From Planctomycetota bacterium (GTDB lineage Bacteria; Planctomycetota; Planctomycetia; Pirellulales; PALSA-1355): DNA of 64,000 bases. Positions 35,090 to 43,513 of the stretch are shown here, in pieces. The position numbers and the translations under genes are program-made. Numbering within the stretch: the first letter of the stretch is position 1; each line of letters begins with the position of its first letter. The notes beneath the pieces were generated by a model. It was given only the letters and a program-made list of their open reading frames with translations. It made no database searches and had not been told where the DNA came from. The stretch is taken from contig QQVE01000044.1 of assembly GCA_003389325.1 (NCBI GenBank), positions 186,001-250,000 of the forward strand, read 5' to 3'.

Positions 35090-35770
35090 TTACGCGGCAC
35101 CGCGCCGGCGGGGAAGTCGGTAGAGCAGAGTATTGCCCTGCTTGCCGAACTGCTCGGCCGCCTTCATCTTGCGAAGGCAGTAGGCGATGCGCTGAGCCGT
35201 GTGACGATCGATGTCGCAATGTTCCGATAGGATGCCGGTGTGGAATTCGGTCGGCAGGGGGGCGGGCATCAGCTTCACCAGGTCGGCAGCCCGCCGCAGG
35301 CGGACGCTCTTGCCCACGGCCAGCAGCTTCTGGTCGGCCAGCACGTGATCGTTGCGACGCCACCGCCGCCGCCGGCCGTGGCCCGGATAGCGCCATTCCT
35401 CGACGTCGACCATCACCACCTCAACAGTCAGCCGCGGGTGCGGGAACACGCGCGTGAAGTACACCAGCTCGTCGAACGCGTCGAGCAAGCGTCCGCGTTT
35501 GGGGCTCTTGCGGCTCGACAGGGCCGGCTCGCCGGGACCGGCATGCTTGACGAGGATCTTGGTCGCGACGATCGGCTTGACCACCAGCACCCGATGTTCT
35601 TCGAGCAGGCTGCGTACCTTGTCGCGGATGGCGGCCAGCGAGCCGTGCTGGATTTCGATCAAGCGTCCGCGCCGCACGGCGTCGATGCGGTAGTTGCCCA
35701 GCACGACTTCGGTGCGGGCCACGGGGCCGGCATAGTGACGTTTCAGTTCGTCGTGCAGCGAGGTTTCCAT
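35090..35770 (-). CDS. Putative PD-(D/E)XK nuclease-fold protein with C-terminal winged helix
   Basis: 226 aa from ATG 35770, with GGAGGAGG upstream. I do not recognise a named family. The segment YRIDAVRRGRLIEIQHGSL fits the PD-(D/E)XK pattern (Asp, then Glu-x-Gln on the next strand), followed by a helix and VVKPIVATKIL. A strongly basic stretch (GHGRRRRWRRND) suggests nucleic acid binding. The last ~60 residues (LSEHCDIDRHTAQRIAYCLRK to LLYRLPRRRG) look like a winged helix-turn-helix. It lies 64 bp downstream of pyrE on the same strand. Either a nuclease or a DNA-binding regulator is possible; activity is inference. Confidence 0.55.
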   Translation of the reverse strand: METSLHDELKRHYAGPVARTEVVLGNYRIDAVRRGRLIEIQHGSLAAIRDKVRSLLEEHRVLVVKPIVATKILVKHAGPGEPALSSRKSPKRGRLLDAFDELVYFTRVFPHPRLTVEVVMVDVEEWRYPGHGRRRRWRRNDHVLADQKLLAVGKSVRLRRAADLVKLMPAPLPTEFHTGILSEHCDIDRHTAQRIAYCLRKMKAAEQFGKQGNTLLYRLPRRRGAA

Positions 35771-35834
35771 CCTCGGGCCGCCTCCTCCATGAGAACCCGC
35801 GGCCGATCCTTCGGTCGCGTTTCGCAAGCGCGCC

Positions 35835-36386
35835 TTACTCGGGCGGCTCGATACCAAAGTCGCGAATCGTCAGCAGGCTGGTAAAGGGATACCCGGCCGC
35901 TTCGAACGCCTCGGCTCCACCTTCCATGCGGTCGATGATGGCAATCACCCGACGCACTTTGAGGCCGAACGATTCGGCGCGTTGAATGGCCTCGAGCGAC
36001 GAGCCGCCGGTCGTGACCACGTCTTCGACAATGGCCACGTGCTCTCCCGGGGCAACCGGGCCTTCGATGTACTTGCCGGTGCCGTGCTCCTTGGCCTGTT
36101 TGCGCACCATGAAGCCCTTGAGCGGAATCTCGCGCACGCCGGCCATGGTCACCACCGCGGCCGTGATGGGATCGGCCCCGATCGACCTGCCGCCGACGGC
36201 CGCCGGCATTTCGTCGGCCAGCAGGTCAAGAATGCCTTCGCCCACCAGGCGCGATCCGACCGCATCGAGCGTGACCTGCTTGCCGTCGAGGTAGTAACTG
36301 GCCTTCTTGCCCGAAACCAGCGTGAATTCGCCGAACTTCAGTGCCTTTTCGCGGACCAACGCCTTTAGGGCCTGCTTGTCGTACAC
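35835..36386 (-). CDS. pyrE: Orotate phosphoribosyltransferase
   Basis: 183 aa from GTG 36386, preceded by AAGGC; a start 16 codons upstream is possible but outside the family pattern. It makes orotidine 5'-phosphate from orotate and PRPP in pyrimidine synthesis. The PRPP loop VAIVEDVVTTGGSS is intact; KFGEFTLVSGKKASYYLDGK and FMVRKQAKEHGTGKYIEG match the orotate-binding and catalytic-loop regions. The next gene on this strand is the PD-(D/E)XK-like protein. Confidence 0.93.
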   Translation of the reverse strand: MYDKQALKALVREKALKFGEFTLVSGKKASYYLDGKQVTLDAVGSRLVGEGILDLLADEMPAAVGGRSIGADPITAAVVTMAGVREIPLKGFMVRKQAKEHGTGKYIEGPVAPGEHVAIVEDVVTTGGSSLEAIQRAESFGLKVRRVIAIIDRMEGGAEAFEAAGYPFTSLLTIRDFGIEPPE

Positions 36387-36520
36387 CGCGTCTGCCTTGC
36401 GTGGATGGATCGTGCGTGAGAAACCGGCCCTCAATCGTATCCGACCCGGGACAAATCGCCAGGGGTGGATGCGAGCGGCAAGCGGCGGCGCGGCTCGAAT
36501 GCCGGGCGCAGTCCGAGTTT

Positions 36521-38005
36521 CTAGCGGCGAATCGTGACCCGCGATCCCAGACTGAGGATGTCGAACACGTCCTCGGCGTCGCGCTCGGTGAGGCTGATCG
36601 AGCCGGGCAGATTCTCGCGTCCGATGACGCTGGGATCGTTCGTGCCGTGAATGGCCATCTGCTTGCCCAGGCCGATCCAGCGCTCGCCCAGCGGGTTGGT
36701 CGGGTCCTCGGCGCCCAGGGCGCGGCCGCGGCCGTGGTAGACCGGATTGACGACTTTTTCCGAGACGGCGAAGGTGCCTTCCTGCGGCGGCTGGTCGCTG
36801 CCCACGCCGATGCGAAACCGCCCGGCGTAGAGCCCGTCGTGGGTCATCAGCGCCAGCTCGCGCTTCTGCAGATTGACCACGGCTTGGAACGGGCCGCGAA
36901 CCACTTTCAGACGTTCACCGCCGCGGAGCGCCGCCGGGTCGTCGATGCCGTTGATCTTGGCCAGCAGTTGCCAGGGCACCTGGTACTTTTCGCCGATGTC
37001 CTGCAACGTCTCGCCCGGTTGCACTTCGTAGGGGGGCTCGAGCAGGTTTTGCGTGGAGTACACGACCGTGCCGGCCACTTGATCCAACAGCACATTCAAC
37101 TCGTTCTGTTCGGCCGGCGACAACTGCGGATTGTCGTACCAGGCCGAAAGCTGCCGCAGGGCCGAGGCGAGTTGACCACCCTCAAGCTCGCGACGCGCCG
37201 ATTCCAACGCGCCGGCCACGCCGCTCTCGCCACCGCCTGCGGGCATCTGGCCGCCGTCTGGATAGGTTTCGCTGGGAGCGTTCCCACCAGGCGGATAGTC
37301 GCCCGCGCCGTACGGATCGTCCGCGGGGAATTGCTCGGAGGGAGCATACTGCTCGCCCGTGGGACCCTGCGTTGCCGGCGCGTACTCGGCCGGGCCGCCG
37401 GGAACCGGTCCGCCTGAAGACTGCGACGAATAGCCCTCGGGCGGCGTGCTCTCTTTGGGTTCTTGGTAGCGGTCCGGTATGTCGCTGCCGCCGTAGGGAT
37501 CGGCATAGGGATCGTTGTTCTGCGCAGGCGGCGCTTCCTCGGGCGCTGTGCCCGAATCGTGGGGCGGCAAGTACTCGTAGGGATTGTCGGTAGAAGTGTC
37601 TGTGTTGGCACCCGGCGGAGGCGCCATGCTGGCCACGGCGTCAGACGGCGGGCCGGCGCTATCGTGGGCGGGAGCTTCGCCGCCGGAACCATCAGCCGGC
37701 GCACCACCGAACGGCGGCGCTTGGCCAGCGTTGGCCGCTGCAGGCGGCTGATAGGGAGGCGCTTCCGACGCCGGAGCCGGTTGACTGTAGGGAGGCGCCG
37801 CGGAAACTTCCCCGCCGGGTCCCGTGGGAGCCGCAGCCGCGTCCCACGGCGCGCTTCCTCCTTCAGGAAGCTGGACCTGCGGAATCGTATCCCAGCCCGG
37901 CTTGACCACCGGGGGCGTTCCGCCGCCCGTATTCAGTCGTACGTAGACTCCGTAGCCGATACCCGCCAGCACGGCAACGATCACTAACGGCTTGAGCGAG
38001 TTCAC
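36521..38005 (-). CDS. LysM and YkuD-like protein with replaced catalytic cysteine
   Basis: 494 aa from GTG 38005, with GGAGG eight bases upstream. One N-terminal membrane anchor (about 6-25) is followed by a ~240-residue Pro/Gly/Tyr-rich low-complexity linker. A helical segment (GALESARRELEGGQLASAL) precedes a LysM domain (YEVQPGETLQDIGEKYQVPWQLLAKIN) and a YkuD L,D-transpeptidase-like domain. The YkuD motif usually reads HGT...SHGC(I/V)R. Here it is IHGTNDPSVIGRENLPGSIS, so the nucleophile Cys is Ser469 and the Ser, His and Arg of the motif are also changed. It probably binds cell-wall material but is unlikely to be a normal transpeptidase. Confidence 0.85.
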   Translation of the reverse strand: MNSLKPLVIVAVLAGIGYGVYVRLNTGGGTPPVVKPGWDTIPQVQLPEGGSAPWDAAAAPTGPGGEVSAAPPYSQPAPASEAPPYQPPAAANAGQAPPFGGAPADGSGGEAPAHDSAGPPSDAVASMAPPPGANTDTSTDNPYEYLPPHDSGTAPEEAPPAQNNDPYADPYGGSDIPDRYQEPKESTPPEGYSSQSSGGPVPGGPAEYAPATQGPTGEQYAPSEQFPADDPYGAGDYPPGGNAPSETYPDGGQMPAGGGESGVAGALESARRELEGGQLASALRQLSAWYDNPQLSPAEQNELNVLLDQVAGTVVYSTQNLLEPPYEVQPGETLQDIGEKYQVPWQLLAKINGIDDPAALRGGERLKVVRGPFQAVVNLQKRELALMTHDGLYAGRFRIGVGSDQPPQEGTFAVSEKVVNPVYHGRGRALGAEDPTNPLGERWIGLGKQMAIHGTNDPSVIGRENLPGSISLTERDAEDVFDILSLGSRVTIRR

Positions 38006-38278
38006 AGATCCGTCCTCCCTGACGAAGCTGGCGATTGCGCGAACGCTTTTCAGATTGGGTCGGCCGCCCGACTCGAGAATCCTTTCGAGCGCGCGGCTGG
38101 TACATGCGACGTGGCCATACTGGCGGAATCCCGGTCTGAGCAGGTTCCGGCCGCGGATCATAGGACAAGCCCGGCAACGTGGCCAGACCAATGTGGTCCC
38201 AATTGCATGCTACCGACGGGCCGCTGTCCACGGACCTGCTAGCTGACGCTTGCCGGTAGCAAAGAATGCACGGGCGGA

Positions 38279-39625
38279 TCACTCGCGCGGCTCGTCGCGG
38301 GATGCGGCTTGCTTGGCCTGCCTGAGTTTGGCCCGAATCGCCTCCAGGCGGCGGCCGATCTCGATTTCGTAGCCCCGCTCAACGGGGCGATAGTACTCGC
38401 GCTCCACGCCCAGGTAGTCCTGTTCGGCCACGCCGTCGGGGCTGTTGTGCGAGTACTCGTATCCCTTGCCGTGGCCGAGCCGCTTCGCGCCGCCGTAGTG
38501 ACTGTCGCGCAAGCTCACCGGCACCGGCAGCAGCCGCCCGGCCCGCACGTCGTCCTTCGCTTCGCCCAAGGCCACCATCGAAGCGTTCGATTTGGGAGCA
38601 CAGGCCATGTAGGTCACCGCCTGAGCCAGATTCAACTGGCACTCGGGCAGACCGACGAATTCGCAGGCCTGCATCGCGGCCACGGCCAGCGGCAGCGCCT
38701 GCGGATCGGCGTTGCCCACGTCTTCGCTGGCAAAGATCACGATCCGCCGCGCCAGGAATCGCACGTCTTCGCCGGCCTCAAGCATGCGGGCCAGCCAGTA
38801 TATCGCCGCGTCGGGATCGCTGCCGCGCATGCTCTTGATCAGGGCGCTAGCCGCGTCGTAGTGGGCGTCGCCCGTGCCGTCATACTCGATGGCCTTGCGC
38901 TGCACCGACTCTTCGGCCAGGGCGCGCGTAAATTCAACGGGTCGCTCGTCGCTCGAAAGCACGCCGACTTCCAGCGCTCCCAAGGCACGCCGGGCATCGC
39001 CGTCGCTCACTTCGGCCAGAAACTCAATCGCCTCGTCGTGCATCCGCACGTCGTAGCCGCCCAGCCCACGCTGGTTGTCGGCCAGGGCGCGGCGGATGAG
39101 CGTCTTCACGTCGTCGCTCGAAAGCGGCTCGAACTGAAACACGCGGCTGCGGCTGACCAAGGCGCTGTTGATCGCGAAGAACGGATTCTGCGTGGTGGCA
39201 CCGACCAGCGTCACGATGCCCTCTTCCACGTCGGGCAACAACACGTCCTGCTGGGCCTTGTTGAAGCGGTGGATCTCATCGATGAACAGCAGCGTCTTCT
39301 GGCCGTCGGCCGAAAGCCGATCGCGGGCGGCCTCCAACACCTCGCGCAGATCTTTCACGCCGCTGGCCACGGCACTAAGCTGGGCGAACTTGCTGCCGCT
39401 GGCCCTGGCGAGCAGATAAGCAAGCGTGGTTTTTCCAGTACCGGGCGGTCCGTAGAAGATCACCGACCCTAGCCGATCGGCCGCCAACAACCGCCGTAGC
39501 AGCTTGCCTTCGCCCAGAAAGTGCTGCTGGCCGACGAACTCGTCGAGCGATTCGGGGCGCATCCGCGCGGCCAGCGGCTGGGCCCGCTTGCGATTGGCGG
39601 CTTCGCTGACTTCGAACAACGACAT
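38279..39625 (-). CDS. rarA: Replication-associated recombination protein A (RarA/MgsA AAA+ ATPase)
   Basis: 448 aa. AAA+ core: RPESLDEFVGQQHFLGEGKLL, Walker A GPPGTGKTT near 59-67, Walker B LLFIDEIHRFNKAQQD, sensor GATTQNPFFAIN and arginine finger SRSRVF. The C-terminal half carries the RarA tetramerisation region (SLRDSHYGGAKRLGHGKGYEYSHN). It acts at stalled replication forks. 273 bp separate it from the upstream start of the YkuD-like gene; I see nothing convincing in that gap. Confidence 0.94.
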   Translation of the reverse strand: MSLFEVSEAANRKRAQPLAARMRPESLDEFVGQQHFLGEGKLLRRLLAADRLGSVIFYGPPGTGKTTLAYLLARASGSKFAQLSAVASGVKDLREVLEAARDRLSADGQKTLLFIDEIHRFNKAQQDVLLPDVEEGIVTLVGATTQNPFFAINSALVSRSRVFQFEPLSSDDVKTLIRRALADNQRGLGGYDVRMHDEAIEFLAEVSDGDARRALGALEVGVLSSDERPVEFTRALAEESVQRKAIEYDGTGDAHYDAASALIKSMRGSDPDAAIYWLARMLEAGEDVRFLARRIVIFASEDVGNADPQALPLAVAAMQACEFVGLPECQLNLAQAVTYMACAPKSNASMVALGEAKDDVRAGRLLPVPVSLRDSHYGGAKRLGHGKGYEYSHNSPDGVAEQDYLGVEREYYRPVERGYEIEIGRRLEAIRAKLRQAKQAASRDEPRE

Positions 39626-39698
39626 CGGAGCAACTCGGGATGGAAAACGTCGATCAACCCGGGAGTTGCAATTCTACGCGGTGCTCGTGGCGCGTCTA

Positions 39699-40478
39699 TC
39701 ACCTTTGACGGTCAGCTCCGGCCTTGGCGGGGGCCGGCTGCATCTCGAGGGCAGAACCCGCGGCTGCCGTCGACGTCGACGGAGCTTGCACGCTGGAGGT
39801 CGCATCGTGCCACCACAGTCCGCCGAAAAGCGCCACAAGCGCTAGCGCCGACCACTGATATCCGGTCAGGTCGAGCCACATCCTCGGCTCGTCGCGAATG
39901 AACTCGGTGGCAAGACGAAAGGCGGCATACGCAATGATGTAGAGCTTGAACAAGTTGCCCCGGAATACCCCCCGCCGCTCGAGCTGATACAGCGCGAGTG
40001 CCGCCAGTGCGTGGAACGCTGATTCGTAGAGCTGCGTGGGGTGCCGCGGCAGCGGGCCGTGCGCCGGGAACACCACGCCCCAGGGAAGCGACGTCGGCGT
40101 GCCATAGCAACAGCCTGCCACGAAGCAGCCCAGCCGCCCCACAGCAATCGACGCCGCGACCGGCACCGCGAAACTATCGCCGGTGCGCGTGCGGATGCCC
40201 AGTGCCCACTTGGCCACGACCACGCCCAGGTATCCGCCGGCCAGCCCGCTGAGAATCGTCTTGCCATCGGCGAACCAGGCTCGGCCGCTCACGAGTTCAT
40301 TCCAGTCGGAAACTGCGAAGGGAAGCTTGGCCCCCAACATCGCGCCGATGAAAGCTCCGATTCCGATCCCCAATCGCTGTGCTTCCGTGAGCGGCAACGG
40401 CCGGCGCGTGAAGCGGCTGACGAGAAGACCCGCGGAAATCGCAGCGCCCATGATCAGCGGATACGACCAGGAAACCAT
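39699..40478 (-). CDS. Lgt-like diacylglyceryl transferase family membrane protein
   Basis: 259 aa with about six to seven membrane segments. Family marks are GLAGGYLGVVVA (81-88, like the HGG.IG loop of Lgt), GRLGCFVAGCCYG (114-126, place of the essential Arg) and HPTQLYESAFH (146-156). The canonical His of the HGG loop is absent and the family's usual GRxGNF loop reads GRLGCF with a CC pair. It could be the organism's lipoprotein diacylglyceryl transferase or a paralogue acting on another acceptor. It lies 16 bp downstream of the Tes-like radical SAM gene and ends a four-gene operon, so a lipid-modifying role with that enzyme is plausible. Confidence 0.75.
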   Translation of the reverse strand: MVSWSYPLIMGAAISAGLLVSRFTRRPLPLTEAQRLGIGIGAFIGAMLGAKLPFAVSDWNELVSGRAWFADGKTILSGLAGGYLGVVVAKWALGIRTRTGDSFAVPVAASIAVGRLGCFVAGCCYGTPTSLPWGVVFPAHGPLPRHPTQLYESAFHALAALALYQLERRGVFRGNLFKLYIIAYAAFRLATEFIRDEPRMWLDLTGYQWSALALVALFGGLWWHDATSSVQAPSTSTAAAGSALEMQPAPAKAGADRQR

Positions 40479-40493
40479 CTCCGGAAGTACCCC

Positions 40494-42047
40494 CTACGGC
40501 GTCTGAATCGGCAGGCTGGCAAACTTCGCGTTGGGCCGTGTGACGTGCGGCGCGGGCGCCGACTGCTGCTGGCCAGTCATCTGGGCGAGCGAATCGCGCA
40601 GCTCCGGCAGGACGACGTGTCCGTCGCGATAGAGCACGTTGTACGCACAGAACGGAATCACGTGGCCGCTGGGAAGTACGTGATGGATGCAACACTTCAT
40701 CACCCGCCGCACATCGAAGTTGTAGGCGTCCAGAAACGAAGTGATCGTGATTCGAAACACGTCGGCCGGCGAAAGGTCCTCGGCCAGCGCCCGGCTGAAG
40801 AACTCGTCCGACGCTTGCTTCACTTTGTCGGTGGTGGTTGTTCGGCCAAGCTGCACGAGTTCCGTAGGCGGCGAGCCGCCGATCTCCAACGGTTCGCCGC
40901 AATTGCCACCCGTGCAGCAGCCTAGGCTCCCCAGGTACTGCTCAATGAGCTGCCGCGCCCGGGGCCTGTTGAAGGTGATTCCGTTGGCCAGAATGTCCAG
41001 GTGGTTCTCGGCGTCGATAAAGCGCGCGAGCGGCACCACGCCGTGCGCCGAGCGATAGGCGTACCCCAGCGTGTGGCAATTCGGATGCGCACAGGGCAGC
41101 GGCATGAAGTCCTCGGTGCGGAACAAACCGTCCGTCTGTTCGACAATTCGCTGGACCACGTCGGGAAACGTGATGCGCTTTTCCAGTTGCTCGGGCAGCA
41201 CGAACCGGCCCGAGTAGGTCGCCGGCTGAAAGCTGATGCCCGTAATCCACGGCCGCTCGAGGCCGAAGCGGACGATTTTCCCAATCTGGTGTTCGTTGAC
41301 CTCAGGCTGCAGCGTGGTGACGAGCGTCGTGCGGATGCCGTGCCGGCCGAGCGCATCGAGCGCCCGCAGCTTCACATCGAGCAGCTTCTCGCCGCGCAGC
41401 TCTTCATAGATCGCGTCGTCGAAACCGTCGAACTGAAAGTACAGTTCCAACCGGTGCCGCTGCCGGGCCACACGTTCGGCGAACGGCCTGTCGTGCGCAA
41501 AGCGGATGCCGTTGGTGTTGATCATCACCACGTCGATCGGCTGCGCGCAGGCATAGTCCAACAGGTCGAGAAATTGCGGATGAACCGTCGGCTCGCCGCC
41601 CGAAAGCTGCACGACCTCGGGCCGGCCTTCGACTTCGACCAGTCGATCGATCGCGGCGGTGCACTCTTCGTAGCCCAAGTGCTTGCCGCCCGGCCCGCTG
41701 TGGGCGTAACACATGGGACAAGACAGGTTGCACGACGAGGTGACTTCGACCAGGCCCACGCAGGTATGCTGCTCGTGTTCGGTGCACAGGCCGCAATCGA
41801 GCGGGCAGCCGCGCTGGGGCTCAACGCCCATCCGCGGCGGAACCTTGCCCGGCAAACTGAACTCCATGCGGTCGTAGTAGCGAACGTCCGAGCAGACGAA
41901 GTCGTCGCGCACGCCGTGCTCGGGGCAGCGCTTACGAAAGTACACCCGGCCGCCGTCGCGGACCACGATCTTGGCCGGCACCACCGCCAGACACTCGGGA
42001 CACAGGCTTTGCGTCATGCCCAAGAACGTGTGGTCGCGAAGTTCCAT
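40494..42047 (-). CDS. Radical SAM protein of the tetraether synthase (Tes/MJ0619)-like architecture
   Basis: 517 aa. The layout is a zinc/rubredoxin-like N-terminal knot (Cys16, Cys19 in CPECLAVVPAKI; Cys41 in CPEHG; Cys52), a first auxiliary Cys cluster (81, 85, 88, 96 in CPLDCGLCTEHEQHTC), the radical SAM site CNLSCPMC (106, 110, 113), SGGEP at 149-153, and C-terminal Cys at 319, 324, 377, 378, 383, 452, 453 and 467 (KCCIHH, IPFCAYN). This order, from memory of MJ0619, is that of the archaeal enzyme joining lipid tails into tetraethers. Bacterial homologues are poorly characterised. It lies 6 bp after a zinc-ribbon membrane protein and 16 bp before an Lgt-like gene. Confidence 0.75.
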   Translation of the reverse strand: MELRDHTFLGMTQSLCPECLAVVPAKIVVRDGGRVYFRKRCPEHGVRDDFVCSDVRYYDRMEFSLPGKVPPRMGVEPQRGCPLDCGLCTEHEQHTCVGLVEVTSSCNLSCPMCYAHSGPGGKHLGYEECTAAIDRLVEVEGRPEVVQLSGGEPTVHPQFLDLLDYACAQPIDVVMINTNGIRFAHDRPFAERVARQRHRLELYFQFDGFDDAIYEELRGEKLLDVKLRALDALGRHGIRTTLVTTLQPEVNEHQIGKIVRFGLERPWITGISFQPATYSGRFVLPEQLEKRITFPDVVQRIVEQTDGLFRTEDFMPLPCAHPNCHTLGYAYRSAHGVVPLARFIDAENHLDILANGITFNRPRARQLIEQYLGSLGCCTGGNCGEPLEIGGSPPTELVQLGRTTTTDKVKQASDEFFSRALAEDLSPADVFRITITSFLDAYNFDVRRVMKCCIHHVLPSGHVIPFCAYNVLYRDGHVVLPELRDSLAQMTGQQQSAPAPHVTRPNAKFASLPIQTP

Positions 42048-42053
42048 CGTCGG

Positions 42054-42611
42054 CTACCTTCTCTTTCTGCGCGGCCAGGTGACGTAGTACAGCCAAATCA
42101 TGGTCACTCCGGCGCCGATCAGTCCAACCACGGCGAAGACGACGATCGCTTGCTCGGTACCACGGCCTCCCTGGGAGGAGATCGCCCCGAAGCAGATCAG
42201 CATGAACGCGGCGAACAGGGCTACCAGCCCCGCCATCCAGATAGCGACCACGATGCCCAGCGAAACGACGAAGTTGGCAATACGCCCGCCCACGGAGATC
42301 TGCCCTCCCGCGGCGCGCGAGGCAGCCACCGAACGGATCAGTGCCGGAATGACGATGATCACGAGTGGAACGATCAAACCCGGTGCAGCCGCCACCAATC
42401 CCAACGAAATGCAAATCAGCGTCATCACCAGCAGCAGCGAGCTCAGCGCAAACTGCGGCCGCGCGTCGACTGCCTCGGCCAGGATGGGTTGGTTCTCCGC
42501 AGCTTCCACCGAAAGCGGCTGCCGGCAAAGCCAACAACGGGCTTCGCTGCGCTCATTCCGCGCGCCGCAGTAGGGGCAACTCAGCTCATGGGCGCTCACC
42601 GGCTCGCTCAT
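42054..42611 (-). CDS. Membrane protein with N-terminal zinc ribbon
   Basis: 185 aa from ATG 42611, which overlaps the stop of the preceding gene by four bases (ATGA). A zinc ribbon CPYCGARNERSEARCWLC lies at about residues 11-28, followed by three or four membrane segments (ALSSLLLVMTLICISLGL, GLIVPLVIIVIPALI, VSLGIVVAIWMAGLVALF, AIVVFAVVGLIGAGV) and a basic tail. No enzyme motif. It is 6 bp upstream of the Tes-like radical SAM gene and evidently co-transcribed with it. Function unknown. Confidence 0.75.
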   Translation of the reverse strand: MSEPVSAHELSCPYCGARNERSEARCWLCRQPLSVEAAENQPILAEAVDARPQFALSSLLLVMTLICISLGLVAAAPGLIVPLVIIVIPALIRSVAASRAAGGQISVGGRIANFVVSLGIVVAIWMAGLVALFAAFMLICFGAISSQGGRGTEQAIVVFAVVGLIGAGVTMIWLYYVTWPRRKRR

Positions 42612-43306
42612 GGCTGCGGCCTCCCGGCGTGCGTCTCGACGCGCCGCAGCAAGTCCACGGCCATCGCCCGCACGCGGCGGACGATCTGCCCCAGCACGAC
42701 GCCCGCAAGGGCCAGAGCCAAGAGCATGATGAGCTGGTAATAACCCGGCACCGCCAGTCTGCGATCGGCCAGCGTGCCCGGGACGATGGCCGCCCACGCG
42801 ACGCACAGGTACCCCAACATCGACGACGCGGTCGCACACCACACCAGCGGCAGTTGAAACCGCAGCCCGGAAAGCACGATGATCAGAAAGTACCCGACCG
42901 TGAGCGGGCTGCGCGGACCGTCGGCAATCATCAGCGTGGCAGTCAACAGGATGACGTCGCCCAGCGTCGTTGCGTACTTGAGCCAAGCCGGAAAGATCCG
43001 CAACTGCAGGCACAACAGTGTGGCCAGCGACATCATCGTCCAGGCCACGACGATCGCGGTCATCGTCTGGTGGAATTCCAGCTCGACCGATGCCGGCAGA
43101 TCGAGCGGGCCCAGGTGCAGCCCGTAGTAGTTCAACAGCTCGATCAAATAGAAGCCGCCAACGCCCGCGATACGGAGCAGGTTGGCGCGGACCTCGCCGG
43201 CATACTCCTGCCAGCGGCCGACGACGATCCACTGCTCTTCGGCGGCGGCGCCTGGGCTGGCGCGTTCGATTGTGCCGCTGTGCTCTTTCGAGTTGGCAGG
43301 ATCCAT
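42608..43306 (-). CDS. Multi-pass membrane protein, first gene of the Tes-like/Lgt-like operon
   Basis: 232 aa from ATG 43306, which has GTGAGG immediately upstream; an ATG five codons earlier is possible. After a hydrophilic N-terminus (~45 residues) there are about six membrane segments (GVGGFYLIELLNYYGL, TAIVVAWTMMSLATLLCL, YATTLGDVILLTATLMI, VGYFLIIVLSGLRFQL, SSMLGYLCVAWAAIV, YYQLIMLLALALAGVVLG), then a short helix (RRVRAMAVDLLRRVE). It looks like a membrane input module without its output domain. It is translationally coupled to the zinc-ribbon gene. Function unknown. The 207 bp upstream contain only a possible TACATT -10. Confidence 0.7.
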   Translation of the reverse strand: MDPANSKEHSGTIERASPGAAAEEQWIVVGRWQEYAGEVRANLLRIAGVGGFYLIELLNYYGLHLGPLDLPASVELEFHQTMTAIVVAWTMMSLATLLCLQLRIFPAWLKYATTLGDVILLTATLMIADGPRSPLTVGYFLIIVLSGLRFQLPLVWCATASSMLGYLCVAWAAIVPGTLADRRLAVPGYYQLIMLLALALAGVVLGQIVRRVRAMAVDLLRRVETHAGRPQP

Positions 43307-43513
43307 TGCCTCACGCTCCATGAGGGTGCGCGCTTGGGCGGGGGGCGAATTCTCTTCTCGAATCGACCGCGGCGCGTTCCGGTCAATGTAGCGAGCGGGC
43401 GGCCCAGCGGCGAGAGCGCGGCGGGGAACGGGTCGCCGTCGCGCGCTGGATGGCACGCCCGGCGGTGGGCAACTCGTGTCTCAACGGATGCGAATGCCCC
43501 GCACGGCAGCCGC

